Shown one piece after another: positions 23,986-32,868 of a DNA stretch of 34,778 nucleotides. Source of the DNA: UBA3537 sp965662485 (GTDB taxonomy: Bacteria > Bacteroidota > Bacteroidia > Flavobacteriales > Flavobacteriaceae); NCBI GenBank assembly GCA_965662485.1, contig CBFIIL010000016.1, positions 1 through 34,778 on the forward strand, given 5' to 3'. The notes beneath the pieces were generated by a model that saw nothing but the letters and a program-made list of their open reading frames with translations, was not told the DNA's origin and searched no databases. Position 1 is the first letter of the stretch. The number at the start of each line of letters is the position of its first letter. The position numbers were made by a program, and so were the translations under genes.

Positions 23986-25079
23986 AACTCAAACTTTAGC
24001 TGGACCGATATATCTTCTGAAATTATTTGTGTTTTAACCTCACTATTTAAATTGGAAATTGATATACCAACAAGGCGGACAGAATTTTGGAGCCTTTCTT
24101 GAAAAAGTAACTCTTTTGTGTGTTCTAAAATCACATCCTTAGAAGATATATAATAAGTGAAGGTTTTGCTTCTTGTTTGGAGTTTAAAATCGCTGTATTT
24201 TATTTTTAAAGTAATCGTTTTTCCTGCAATTTGTAGGTGCTGCAAACGCTTTGAAACTTCTTGTGCAATTTGGTCTAGCTTATCAATAATAAAAAGTTCA
24301 CTCGATAAATTATTTGAAAAAGTACGTTCTGCAGCAAGTGATTTTCGAACGCGATTTGGCTTTACAGAACTATTATGAATACCGCGAACTACATTATAAT
24401 AATAGGCTCCAGATTTACCAAAATGAGTTTCTAGAAAAGACTCTGACTTTTGTTTCAAATCGAGCCCTGTAAAAATTCCTAGCTCATACATTTTATTTGC
24501 TGTTACTTTTCCAATTCCATAAAACTTTCGAATATCCAAAACTTCTATAAATTGTATAACCTCTTCTGGCGGTACAGTTTTTTGACCATCTGGTTTATTA
24601 TAATCACTAGCAACCTTAGCAATGAATTTATTTATAGAAATCCCTGCAGAAGCCGTAAGCCCTACTTCCTTTCTAATTTTTTCTCTTATTTCTTTTGCAA
24701 TCAATGAAGCGCTTTGAATTCCCTTTTTGTTTTCAGTAACATCAATATAAGCTTCGTCTAATGAAAGAGGTTCTACAAGTTCTGAGTATTCAAAGAATAT
24801 TTTTCTTATTCGAGATGATATTTCTTTATAGCGATCAAAACGTGGGGATACAAAAACCAGTTCTGGACAAAGCCTAGCAGCTAAAGCTCCAGACATAGCG
24901 CTACGTACACCAAATTTTCGAGCCTCATAACTTGCTGCACTTACCACCCCACGCTGTTTACCACCACCAACAGCTAATGGTAGTCCTTTTAATTTAGGAT
25001 TATCCATCTGTTCAACAGATGCATAAAACGCATCCATATCAACATGAATAATTTTTCGAATTGGTAAATCGCTCAACAT
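23982..25079 (-). CDS. dinB: DNA polymerase IV (Y-family)
   Basis: 365 residues. The Y-family translesion polymerase begins with IIHVDMDAFYASVEQ (metal-binding Asp14 and Asp16), then GGGKQRGVVSAASYEARKFG split across residues 38-57, and the second metal site LSLDEAYIDVTE. The helix-hairpin-helix thumb region FYGIGKVTANKMYELGI and a little-finger domain follow. The chain ends ISVQLKFEF; no clear beta-clamp-binding motif of the QLVLGL type is seen. It copies past damaged bases with low fidelity. The gene converges on pyk with a 4-bp overlap and diverges from the CYTH gene. No LexA-type box is evident upstream. Confidence 0.95.
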   Translation of the reverse strand: MLSDLPIRKIIHVDMDAFYASVEQMDNPKLKGLPLAVGGGKQRGVVSAASYEARKFGVRSAMSGALAARLCPELVFVSPRFDRYKEISSRIRKIFFEYSELVEPLSLDEAYIDVTENKKGIQSASLIAKEIREKIRKEVGLTASAGISINKFIAKVASDYNKPDGQKTVPPEEVIQFIEVLDIRKFYGIGKVTANKMYELGIFTGLDLKQKSESFLETHFGKSGAYYYNVVRGIHNSSVKPNRVRKSLAAERTFSNNLSSELFIIDKLDQIAQEVSKRLQHLQIAGKTITLKIKYSDFKLQTRSKTFTYYISSKDVILEHTKELLFQERLQNSVRLVGISISNLNSEVKTQIISEDISVQLKFEF

Positions 25080-25119
25080 AACGTAAATTTAAGGCTTCTA
25101 ATTGATACCTTATTTTTTT

Positions 25120-25587
25120 GTGATAGAAATCGAACGTAAATTTTTAGTCAAAAACGAAACCTACAAAACTGAATCCATCAAAAAACAAATAATAACTCAA
25201 GGTTATTTAAGTTCAGATCCAAAGCGTTCTGTTCGCATTCGTATTTGTGAACAAAACGCATTTATTACAATTAAAGGAGAAACTTCAACAAGTGGTACTT
25301 CTAGATATGAGTGGGAAAAAGAAATCAATATTGAAGATGCAAAACAATTGATGTTGCTTAGCCTTGACGGTGTTGTCACTAAAATTAGACATGTGATTCA
25401 TTTTAAAAATCATACATTTGAGGTGGACGAATTTTTAAAAGAAAATACCGGGCTTGTTATTGCTGAGATTGAACTTTCTAACGAAAATGAAGATTTTGAA
25501 CATCCTGCATGGCTAGGAGAAGAAGTTACTGGAATAAAAAAATATTACAACAGTAAATTAAGTCAAAATGCTTATATAAACTGGTAA
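25120..25587 (+). CDS. CYTH-domain protein (triphosphate tunnel family)
   Basis: Starting at GTG 25120 gives 155 residues and places the family motif ExExK at the very N-terminus (IEIERKFLV), as is normal. An upstream TTG at 25102 would add six residues and is less likely. The tunnel is formed by alternating charged strands: RSVRIRI, AFITIKGE, RYEWEKEI, TFEVDEFL and LVIAEIELSNE. Members cleave inorganic triphosphate, thiamine triphosphate or make cAMP; short bacterial CYTH-only proteins of this type are most often triphosphatases, but the substrate is not shown. The aldehyde dehydrogenase gene follows 29 bases later. Confidence 0.88.
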   Translation: MIEIERKFLVKNETYKTESIKKQIITQGYLSSDPKRSVRIRICEQNAFITIKGETSTSGTSRYEWEKEINIEDAKQLMLLSLDGVVTKIRHVIHFKNHTFEVDEFLKENTGLVIAEIELSNENEDFEHPAWLGEEVTGIKKYYNSKLSQNAYINW

Positions 25588-25616
25588 AACAAAAAATAAC
25601 CCAAAATAAAATAAAG

Positions 25617-27161
25617 ATGTCACAAACAATCAATGTCAAAGAAATCCTTCAAGCCTTAAACATTGAAGGCAATAATGCTGGCACTTCAACAGGGAGTCAA
25701 TGGTTTTCTTCCACAAATACAATAGCTTCTTTTTCACCTGTTGATGGTTGTCAAATAGGAGCTGTCTCTGAAACTACAGCAGAGCAATATGAAAATGTTA
25801 TGAGTACTGCTTCAGAAGCCTTTAAAACATGGCGAATCCTGCCTGCACCACAACGTGGAGAAATCGTTAGACAATTTGGTGAGCGCCTAAGAGAACTCAA
25901 AGACCCTCTAGGAAAACTAGTGTCTTATGAAATGGGAAAAAGTTTGCAAGAAGGCCTGGGAGAGGTGCAAGAAATGATAGATATTTGCGATTTTGCTGTT
26001 GGCCTTTCACGTCAATTACATGGACTAACAATGCATTCTGAACGCCCAGGGCACAGAATGTATGAACAGTACCATCCTTTAGGTATAGTAGGCATTATTT
26101 CTGCATTTAATTTTCCTGTTGCTGTATGGGCATGGAACACGGCATTGGCTTGGATTTGTGGTGATATTTGTGTTTGGAAGCCTTCAGAAAAAACACCATT
26201 ATGTGGTGTGGCTTGCCAGAAAATTGCTGCAGAAGTTTTTGCAAAAAACAACTTACCAGAAGGAATTTCTTGTTTAATAAATGGGGATTACAAAGTAGGA
26301 GAACTCTTAACAAAAGACAAGCGAGTACCTCTAATTTCTGCAACAGGTTCGACAAGAATGGGAAGAATTGTAGCAAAAACTGTGGGTGAACGCCTAGGAA
26401 AGTCACTCCTTGAATTAGGTGGTAACAATGCAATTATTGTTACCCCAGACGCTGATATAAAAATGACTGTTATAGGCGCTGTATTTGGCGCTGTAGGGAC
26501 AGCTGGGCAACGCTGTACATCTACTCGCCGATTAATTATTCATGAATCTATTTATGATAAAGTAAAAACAGCTGTGGTAAAAGCCTATAAACAGCTTCGA
26601 ATTGGAAACCCCTTGGATCAAAAAAATCATGTGGGGCCACTCATTGATACTGATGCTGTAAAAAATTATCAAAATGCATTAGAGGCAGTAGTTGCCGAAG
26701 GTGGAAATATTATTGTTGAAGGCGGCATACTACAAGGCGAAGGCTACGAAAGTGGTTGTTATGTAAAGCCTGCCATTGCAGAGGCCAAAAATAGTTTTGA
26801 TATTGTTCAGCATGAAACTTTTGCACCCGTTCTTTATCTATTGAAATATTCCGGAACCGTAGAAGACGCCATTGCATCACAAAACAATGTAACGCAAGGA
26901 TTATCTTCTGCTATAATGACAAATAATCTTCGAGAAGCAGAGCTGTTTTTGTCTCATGCTGGTAGTGACTGTGGGATTGCAAATGTAAATATTGGGACTT
27001 CAGGAGCGGAAATTGGTGGCGCTTTTGGTGGCGAAAAAGATACTGGTGGGGGTAGAGAATCTGGAAGTGATGCTTGGAAAATATACATGAGAAGACAAAC
27101 TAACACCATAAATTATACAACAGACCTTCCTTTGTCTCAAGGCATTAAATTTGATTTATAG
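25617..27161 (+). CDS. amaB: Aldehyde dehydrogenase, ALDH7 type (aminoadipate semialdehyde)
   Basis: 514 residues. The NAD-dependent aldehyde dehydrogenase fold is clear: AFNFPVAVWAWN, VWKPSEKTPL, the Glu266 motif LLELGGNN and the catalytic Cys300 in GQRCTST. The C-terminal GGAFGGEKDTGGGRESGSD and YMRRQTNTINY are hallmarks of the ALDH7 (antiquitin) group, which oxidises alpha-aminoadipic semialdehyde in lysine breakdown. The symbol follows that activity; other semialdehydes are possible. It sits 29 bases after the CYTH gene and ends at a strong terminator. No other lysine-degradation gene is visible nearby. Confidence 0.87.
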   Translation: MSQTINVKEILQALNIEGNNAGTSTGSQWFSSTNTIASFSPVDGCQIGAVSETTAEQYENVMSTASEAFKTWRILPAPQRGEIVRQFGERLRELKDPLGKLVSYEMGKSLQEGLGEVQEMIDICDFAVGLSRQLHGLTMHSERPGHRMYEQYHPLGIVGIISAFNFPVAVWAWNTALAWICGDICVWKPSEKTPLCGVACQKIAAEVFAKNNLPEGISCLINGDYKVGELLTKDKRVPLISATGSTRMGRIVAKTVGERLGKSLLELGGNNAIIVTPDADIKMTVIGAVFGAVGTAGQRCTSTRRLIIHESIYDKVKTAVVKAYKQLRIGNPLDQKNHVGPLIDTDAVKNYQNALEAVVAEGGNIIVEGGILQGEGYESGCYVKPAIAEAKNSFDIVQHETFAPVLYLLKYSGTVEDAIASQNNVTQGLSSAIMTNNLREAELFLSHAGSDCGIANVNIGTSGAEIGGAFGGEKDTGGGRESGSDAWKIYMRRQTNTINYTTDLPLSQGIKFDL

Positions 27162-27186
27162 CGAGTGCAGTATTTTATTTATTATC

Positions 27187-27216
27187 AAAAAAGTCACATT
27201 ATAATGTGACTTTTTT
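27187..27216 (+). terminator. Terminator of the aldehyde dehydrogenase gene
   Basis: A near-perfect hairpin (GTCACATT/AATGTGAC, 27193-27210) is flanked by A and T runs. It lies 25 bases after the stop. Confidence 0.92.
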
Positions 27217-27244
27217 TTGTTTTATGTGTCTAAAAACATACGGT

Positions 27245-27258
27245 AGCACAATGTTGTG
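27245..27258. promoter_or_regulatory. Palindrome before the OmpA-like gene
   Basis: GCACAATGTTGTGC has six-base arms around a two-base centre and lies 30 bases before the ATG at 27288. It may be an operator or an RNA hairpin in the leader. No TAnnTTTG box is visible near it. Confidence 0.3.
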
Positions 27259-27287
27259 CCACTTATTTAAACTAATAACTAAAATAC

Positions 27288-28193
27288 ATGAGTAAAAAAA
27301 CAATCTACTTGTTAGGGATTTTGGCGACCCTAATCATTGGTTTTTTTCTGCATTGGTATTTCTGTTGCAATGAAAATTGTACAAAAAATGCTGTATCAGA
27401 TGAAACTTCACTAGGGAATACCTCTAGGCCATTGCCGTTCAAGTTTGAAGATGGCGATATCACCATACGTAGCAATGATAATTTTAATTTTATGTCCTCA
27501 AATCATGCTATTGTACAACCTCTTTCTGAAGATTTATTGTCCTGTGTTAAAGAAATGATTACACATCTTAGCAAAAACAAAGACAAAAAGCTAAATATCA
27601 CAGGATTTTTTAAAGAGGAGGAAAACAACCCATCCGATTTTGAAAATTTAGGAATCGCTCGAGCAACAGCCATAAAGAGATTCTTAATTGAACATGGATT
27701 ATCTGCTTATCAGGTCTCTGCTTTTGAAAAAAAAGATAACACTCTTGTTCTAAATCAAAACGATATTCTTTATGGGCCTTATGCATTTAACGTGGGAAGT
27801 CTTAACGCTATTGATAGTAATTCTGAAAGGATCAATGCTTTGAAAAAAAGTATAATGAAAGACCCTCTTCTCATCCACTTTTCGAAAACTAAATCATCTA
27901 CTGCTTTGAACTTAAAACAAAAAAATAAACTAAAAGCGCTAGCCAATTATTTGAACTCCTCGGATGATGCAAGGTGTACTATTGTAGGGCATACCGATAG
28001 TGCATGGTCTGATGAAAGTAACATGAGACTTGGCAAGAAAAGAGCTGAGTTTACAAAAAGAAAATTACTAGAATATAACGTTGATAGGGCAAAGATTAAA
28101 ACAATTTCAAAAGGTGAAACTGCTCCTATTGCAACAAACAAAACCGAAAAGGGAAAAGCCCAAAACAGAAGAACAGAAGTAATAATAAATTAA
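27288..28193 (+). CDS. Membrane-anchored OmpA-like protein
   Basis: 301 residues with an uncleaved membrane segment (about residues 5-24) and not a barrel. Three cysteines follow at once (26, 27 and 31 in FCCNENC). The first half (residues about 60-190) resembles a weakly conserved OmpA-like module (LNITGFFKEEEN, LGIARATAIKRFLIEHGL). The second half is a clear OmpA peptidoglycan-binding domain: CTIVGHTDSAWSDESN, then LGKKRAEFTKRKL and GETAPIATNK...NRRTEV. It probably sits in the inner membrane and reaches into the periplasm. The helix-hairpin-helix gene follows 11 bases later and shares the anchored, cysteine-rich start. Confidence 0.88.
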   Translation: MSKKTIYLLGILATLIIGFFLHWYFCCNENCTKNAVSDETSLGNTSRPLPFKFEDGDITIRSNDNFNFMSSNHAIVQPLSEDLLSCVKEMITHLSKNKDKKLNITGFFKEEENNPSDFENLGIARATAIKRFLIEHGLSAYQVSAFEKKDNTLVLNQNDILYGPYAFNVGSLNAIDSNSERINALKKSIMKDPLLIHFSKTKSSTALNLKQKNKLKALANYLNSSDDARCTIVGHTDSAWSDESNMRLGKKRAEFTKRKLLEYNVDRAKIKTISKGETAPIATNKTEKGKAQNRRTEVIIN

Positions 28194-28204
28194 AATTAAA
28201 CACT

Positions 28205-28723
28205 ATGAATACATGTATATTAATCCACTTAGGTGTTGGAGTTTTATCTGCAATTTTTGGATATCTATTAGGAAGATTATTTAGAAAAAGAGATTGTGGA
28301 AATTGTGACGAATGGCAAAAAAAGATTATAGATCTTGAAAAAGAATTGAGCGCTTGTAAAGATAAAAATAGTGCTTTACACAAGCGATCTCTCGCAGCTA
28401 ATACTGCAACTACATCAACAGCATACGCTTTTGACAGTGTTTTGGCAAAAAGCATATTTGGTAAAAATATCAAAGAAAATGACCTCACTATTGTTGAAGG
28501 GATTGGGCCAAAATTTCAGGAACTTTTGCATAAAAATAATATCAAAACTTGGAAATCGTTGTCAAACTGTAGTGTTCAAAAATGTCAATCTATACTTGAT
28601 GATGCAGGTGAAGCCTACAGAATTCACAATCCTGGAACATGGCCAAAGCAAGCAAGAATGGCCTATGAAGGAAAATGGGAAAAACTACTTAAATGGCAGG
28701 AAGAATTGGACGGCGGAAGATAA
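28205..28723 (+). CDS. Membrane-anchored helix-hairpin-helix protein
   Basis: 172 residues: a membrane segment (about 5-24), a basic stretch with CGNC (Cys31, Cys34), a coiled-coil-like helix (about 36-60) and then a C-terminal domain. That domain has the helix-hairpin-helix LTIVEGIGPKFQELLHKNNI (residues 94-113) and the tail AGEAYRIHNPGTWPKQARMA plus LLKWQEELDGG. Domains of this form occur in many bacteria attached to membrane or ribosomal-protein-like N-termini; their ligand is not known, though nucleic acid binding is possible. It is cotranscribed with the OmpA-like gene upstream. Confidence 0.85.
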   Translation: MNTCILIHLGVGVLSAIFGYLLGRLFRKRDCGNCDEWQKKIIDLEKELSACKDKNSALHKRSLAANTATTSTAYAFDSVLAKSIFGKNIKENDLTIVEGIGPKFQELLHKNNIKTWKSLSNCSVQKCQSILDDAGEAYRIHNPGTWPKQARMAYEGKWEKLLKWQEELDGGR

Positions 28724-28743
28724 TTAAATATTAGAACGAAATT

Positions 28744-28770
28744 AAAACCCTACAAGTGTAGGGTTTTTTT
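28744..28770 (+). terminator. Bidirectional terminator
   Basis: AAAACCCTAC (28744-28753) pairs with GTAGGGTTTT (28758-28767) around AAGT, and the T run continues to 28770. It lies between the convergent helix-hairpin-helix and AlbA_2 genes and touches the stop codon of the latter. Confidence 0.9.
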
Positions 28771-29908
28771 AATTGTACTTCACTTTTCGTAAAATACGCA
28801 TAGTCTCTTTATACAGGTTGTACATATTCTCACTATGTTTTGCCAGTAAAGGTTTGGACGCCTCTAGCTGATATAATGCCAAGTCGAAACCATTGAAGTG
28901 ACAAATTAAATATGTGATAGGAAGATTTTTTAAATCCTCTTGTTCGTGTTTTTTTAATGTTTTTTGCGTCTTTAATTTTTCCAACAAAGCATTGTTGATG
29001 TTATAAATATGATGGAGCGTCTTTTTGTCATAAACTGGCGGTTGAAACAATAGCTTGGTTTCAATATTGTATTGAGCATTATCAAAAAAAGTGATACTTG
29101 TTTCTTCAAGTTTTAAATATTTGTTTTGTCCATTTAGTCCAAAATTTACATATTCAACAATCTGAAAACAATCAGAATCATAATAGATTTCAACCTCATC
29201 AAGTGTAGAATAAAAAAGACGTACCTGTTCGTTAATAAGTTCAATATCAACTCTTGAATAAAAGGTTTGATTTTTTACAACTTTCTTTTGTCCCGACCAA
29301 CACATCACGAAATATTCTTTAAAAACATGATATGTAGGGCTGTAGTCTTTTCTATTGTTCATAAAGTCAAATACACCGTCCAAGGTATATTGTATGTTAT
29401 TTTGGGCGTGCTGCTCAATAGCTTCAACAATTTTTGAATTGCTATCATTCAGCTGCAAATCAAACACCTTTGGCATGCTCATACTGCCATCTCTGAAAAA
29501 AACGGACCCTCCATAGTATTTCCAAATATTCTTTCGTAATGATGTAATGGTATTGTTTGATTTTGCTCTAATTGTAACCAACCCAACTACTTTGTCATCT
29601 GAAAGATGAGGAAAAGGAATGTTTTCATACTGAATTACTGGCGGATACTCTAGATAAGCATTGATTAAATTCTGAATTTTACTATCATCAAAAAAATCTA
29701 CACCAATAATTTCGTTTGACGGATCATCTATACCAATTATAATGTAGGAATTATTCTTTGGATTACTGTTTGAAAGTGCACAAATGTGCTTCAAAAATTT
29801 TGCTTTGCCCTCTTTTTCAGAAATATTAATTTGCCGCTTTTTATCATAAAAACTATTCTCATCATTATGAGCTAATAGGTTTTTTATCAATAAGCGTTTA
29901 TTAATCAT
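28769..29908 (-). CDS. AlbA_2 (Schlafen-type) putative ATP-binding protein
   Basis: 379 residues. The N-terminal 150 residues fit the Schlafen AlbA_2 domain: KEGKAKFLKHICALSNSNPK, YIIIGIDDPSNEIIGVDF, LINAYLEYPPVIQYENI and later WKYYGGSVFFRDGSMSMP. Such domains bind nucleic acid or ATP and often occur with regulator-like C-termini. The remaining 230 residues are not recognised. Schlafen-type genes are sometimes part of defence islands, but here the neighbours are an aldo/keto reductase and membrane proteins, so I assign no defence role. The gene starts 11 bases after the reductase stop, so they form a likely operon. Confidence 0.75.
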   Translation of the reverse strand: MINKRLLIKNLLAHNDENSFYDKKRQINISEKEGKAKFLKHICALSNSNPKNNSYIIIGIDDPSNEIIGVDFFDDSKIQNLINAYLEYPPVIQYENIPFPHLSDDKVVGLVTIRAKSNNTITSLRKNIWKYYGGSVFFRDGSMSMPKVFDLQLNDSNSKIVEAIEQHAQNNIQYTLDGVFDFMNNRKDYSPTYHVFKEYFVMCWSGQKKVVKNQTFYSRVDIELINEQVRLFYSTLDEVEIYYDSDCFQIVEYVNFGLNGQNKYLKLEETSITFFDNAQYNIETKLLFQPPVYDKKTLHHIYNINNALLEKLKTQKTLKKHEQEDLKNLPITYLICHFNGFDLALYQLEASKPLLAKHSENMYNLYKETMRILRKVKYN

Positions 29909-29919
29909 ATGAATTGATT

Positions 29920-30795
29920 TTAGGGAACGTCATGTCCCTGGCTTGCAACTAGAATCTTGAACCAATCTTCTGTCGATAATTTTATGGAAAGTGCTCGGAT
30001 AGCAGATTGAATTCGATCTTTTTTTGTTGTTCCAATTATGGGATGAATTTTTGAAGGATGCTTCAAAATCCAGGCCAAAAGTAATTGATCTTCGCTTGAG
30101 TTGTATTTTGTTGAAAGCTCAGAAAATTGTTTTTTCAGTCGCTGTTTTTTAGCATCGTCTTCTAAATTGAAATATGACCGGAGTGGTCCCCAAGCCATGG
30201 GTATAATTTTATGTTGTAATATATTATCTAAAGTACCATCAAATAGTGCATCGTGTTGTACAACTGAAAATTCAATTTGATTAATGTCTATTAGACCTTC
30301 AGACATCATTAACTCCATATGTGAAGACGAAAAATTTGATACCCCAAAACTTAAGATTTTACCGCCTTTCTTTAAATCTTCTGCAGCGCTCATTACATCT
30401 TCTGGATGCATCAGAGGGCTGGGGCGGTGAATTAAAAGCGCGTCTAAATAATCTGTTTTAAGGTGTTTTAAGGACGCTTCAGCTGAGGCGATGATATATG
30501 CTTTTGAAGTATCGTAATGAATGATGTCATTAGATCTGTTTTCACTAATGTATTGTATGCCACATTTAGAGATAAATTGAACCTGATCTCTTTGCAATGA
30601 GCTTCTAGAAAAGGCTTGTCCAAAAGTAGCCTCCATTGTATATCCTCCGTAAATGTCGGCATGATCAAAAGTGCTTATACCATTTTCAAAAAAAAAGGTT
30701 ATCAAATTACACATTTCTAAAGTGCTTAATTCCTTCCCCCATTGACCCCAAAACATTGTTCCAGCAATTAGTTTTGAGTTTAAACTTTTTGGCAT
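29920..30795 (-). CDS. Aldo/keto reductase
   Basis: Starting at ATG 30795 gives 291 residues; a TTG 15 bases earlier is less likely because MPKSLNSKLIAG already begins just before the first strand. The NADPH-dependent barrel enzyme has the full catalytic tetrad: Asp44 and Tyr49 (TFDHADIYGGYT), Lys77 (FISKCGI) and His123 (DALLIHRPSPL). Further signs are GKILSFGVSNFSSSHME, QIEFSVVQHD, MAWGPL and the cofactor region HPIIGTTKKDRIQSA. It resembles the YdhF-type subfamily. The physiological aldehyde or ketone is unknown. The AlbA_2 gene follows at 11 bases. Confidence 0.92.
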   Translation of the reverse strand: MPKSLNSKLIAGTMFWGQWGKELSTLEMCNLITFFFENGISTFDHADIYGGYTMEATFGQAFSRSSLQRDQVQFISKCGIQYISENRSNDIIHYDTSKAYIIASAEASLKHLKTDYLDALLIHRPSPLMHPEDVMSAAEDLKKGGKILSFGVSNFSSSHMELMMSEGLIDINQIEFSVVQHDALFDGTLDNILQHKIIPMAWGPLRSYFNLEDDAKKQRLKKQFSELSTKYNSSEDQLLLAWILKHPSKIHPIIGTTKKDRIQSAIRALSIKLSTEDWFKILVASQGHDVP

Positions 30796-30937
30796 GATAT
30801 TTTTTAACAATAAATTTAAAAAACAAAAGGCTTTTATCTCTCAAAAAAATATTTATTTTTAACCAATTATTAACAGATACAACAGAATAAATTTAACATA
30901 TTGCATTAAGCAGTAACAATTTAATAGAGCCCGAATA

Positions 30938-31942
30938 ATGGAAGAAAATGTACAAACCGTTGACATTAAATCGATAAACGAAAAAATTGAAAAACAAAGT
31001 GCTTTTATTGACCTACTTACATTGGAAATCAATAAGGTCATTGTTGGTCAAAAACACATGATTGAGCGTCTTCTTATTGGGCTTTTAGGTCAAGGGCATG
31101 TTTTACTAGAAGGAGTTCCCGGGTTGGCCAAAACGCTCGCTATTAATACCCTGTCACAAGCCGTTTCTGGAAGCTTCAGCCGAATTCAATTTACGCCAGA
31201 CTTACTCCCTGCAGATGTCGTTGGAACACTTATTTATAATATAAAAGCTAATGATTTCAATATCAAAAAAGGGCCCATTTTTGCCAACTTCGTTTTAGCT
31301 GATGAAATCAACAGAGCTCCTGCAAAAGTGCAATCGGCTCTGCTTGAAGCCATGCAAGAAAAACAAGTTACTATTGGTGATGAAACTTTTATTTTGGAAA
31401 AACCATTCTTAGTAATGGCCACTCAAAACCCTGTTGAGCAAGAAGGAACATACCCTCTTCCTGAGGCTCAAGTGGATCGTTTCATGTTAAAAACAGTGAT
31501 TGATTATCCAAAATTAGAAGACGAACAACTCATTGTTAGAGCAAATCTAAAAGGCGCTTTTGAAAAAGTTAAGCCCGTAGTAAGTGTCAAACAAATTTTG
31601 GAGGCCCAAAAAGCAGTTCGTGAAGTATATATGGACGAAAAAATTGAAAAATATATTCTTGATATTGTCTTCGCAACACGCTATCCTGAGCGCTATAAAT
31701 TAGACGAAATAAAACCCCTAATTTCTTTTGGAGCATCACCAAGAGGAAGTATTAATTTGGCAACTGCAGCAAAATGTTATGCGTTTATAAAACGTCGTGG
31801 ATATGTCATTCCAGAAGATGTTCGCGCAGTTGTTTTGGATGTACTTCGCCACCGAATAGGAATTACTTATGAGGCCGAGGCCGAAAATATTACCTCAGAA
31901 GATATCATCTACAAAATCGTTAATGTTATTGAGGTTCCTTAA
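30938..31942 (+). CDS. MoxR-family AAA+ ATPase
   Basis: 334 residues, standard for MoxR. Walker A is GVPGLAKT (residues 59-66), Walker B NFVLADEINRA (about 118-128) and sensor 1 MATQNPVEQEGTYPLPEAQVDRF, split across residues 150-172. These ATPases act as chaperones for von Willebrand factor A proteins. It heads a cluster with a DUF58 protein, a BatD/DUF4381-like protein and a BatA-like VWA protein, the usual Bat (Bacteroides aerotolerance) arrangement, all on the plus strand with short gaps. The ATG at 30938 is preceded by a 142-base AT-rich spacer from the reductase start. Confidence 0.94.
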   Translation: MEENVQTVDIKSINEKIEKQSAFIDLLTLEINKVIVGQKHMIERLLIGLLGQGHVLLEGVPGLAKTLAINTLSQAVSGSFSRIQFTPDLLPADVVGTLIYNIKANDFNIKKGPIFANFVLADEINRAPAKVQSALLEAMQEKQVTIGDETFILEKPFLVMATQNPVEQEGTYPLPEAQVDRFMLKTVIDYPKLEDEQLIVRANLKGAFEKVKPVVSVKQILEAQKAVREVYMDEKIEKYILDIVFATRYPERYKLDEIKPLISFGASPRGSINLATAAKCYAFIKRRGYVIPEDVRAVVLDVLRHRIGITYEAEAENITSEDIIYKIVNVIEVP

Positions 31943-31992
31943 CAGGGTTTAACTCAACAATTAGCATTTCAAAAACCACACTCACAATTCTA

Positions 31993-32859
31993 ATGGACAC
32001 GAAAGAGCTCCTAAAAAAAGTACGTAAAATTGAAATCAAAACACGGCGGTTGTCCGATCATGTTTTTGGTGGAGAGTACCATTCGACTTTTAAAGGGCGT
32101 GGAATGACTTTTTCGGAAGTGCGACAATATCAATTTGGAGATGATGTTAGAAATATTGACTGGAATGTAACGGCTCGATACAATGAGCCTTATATCAAGA
32201 TTTTTGAAGAGGAGCGCGAACTAACCATGATGCTAATGGTAGACGTGTCAGGTTCCGAAAACTTTGGAACTTATGGGCAATTTAAAAAGGAATACATCAC
32301 CGAAATTGCTGCAACATTGGCGTTTTCTGCAACACAAAATAACGATAAAATTGGTCTTATTTTGTTTTCAGGAGTTATAGAGCTTTATATTCCACCAAAA
32401 AAAGGACGATCTCATGTCTTACGAATCATTAGAGAATTATTAGAATTTAAACCTCAAAACAAGCAAACAAATATTGCTGAAGCACTCAAGTTTTTATCAA
32501 ATGTTATGAAGAAAAAAGCTATTGTTTTTATGCTTTCTGATTTTATTGATGACAACTATCAACACAACTTAAAAATTGCCTCTGGTAAACATGATATAAC
32601 TGGTATTCGAATTTTTGATAAAAATGAAATTGAAATACCAAACTTAGGCGTTGTTCAAATGGTAGATCAAGAAACAGGACGCTCATCCTTAATCAATACA
32701 GCTTCAAGAAAAATAAGAAATAATTATGCTAAAAACTACCAAACACAAGTCGAATATTTCAAGGACAGTTGTAAAAAAGCAGGGGCAGGTTATCTTGATT
32801 GTGGGTTGGACGAAAGTTATGTAAAAAAATTATTGGGCTATTTCAAACAAAGAGCATAA
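31993..32859 (+). CDS. DUF58 domain protein with VWA-like MIDAS site
   Basis: 288 residues, cytoplasmic. The DUF58 core is plain: SDHVFGGEYHSTFKGRGMTF, VRQYQFGDDVRNIDWNVTAR and IFEEERELTMMLMVDVSGSE. DVSGS (Asp84, Ser86, Ser88) has the DxSxS metal-binding form of a von Willebrand A domain, with a later SDFIDDNYQ stretch. DUF58 proteins partner MoxR ATPases. It follows the MoxR gene after 50 bases and precedes the next gene by nine. Confidence 0.93.
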   Translation: MDTKELLKKVRKIEIKTRRLSDHVFGGEYHSTFKGRGMTFSEVRQYQFGDDVRNIDWNVTARYNEPYIKIFEEERELTMMLMVDVSGSENFGTYGQFKKEYITEIAATLAFSATQNNDKIGLILFSGVIELYIPPKKGRSHVLRIIRELLEFKPQNKQTNIAEALKFLSNVMKKKAIVFMLSDFIDDNYQHNLKIASGKHDITGIRIFDKNEIEIPNLGVVQMVDQETGRSSLINTASRKIRNNYAKNYQTQVEYFKDSCKKAGAGYLDCGLDESYVKKLLGYFKQRA

Positions 32860-32868
32860 GACTTTTAA

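Noticed and set aside
25102..25119. TTG 25102 as start of the CYTH gene
   Set aside because: The family motif normally sits at the extreme N-terminus, which GTG 25120 gives.
28769..29908. Anti-phage defence island around the AlbA_2 gene
   Set aside because: No nuclease, helicase, toxin or mobile gene is adjacent; neighbours are an aldo/keto reductase and envelope genes.
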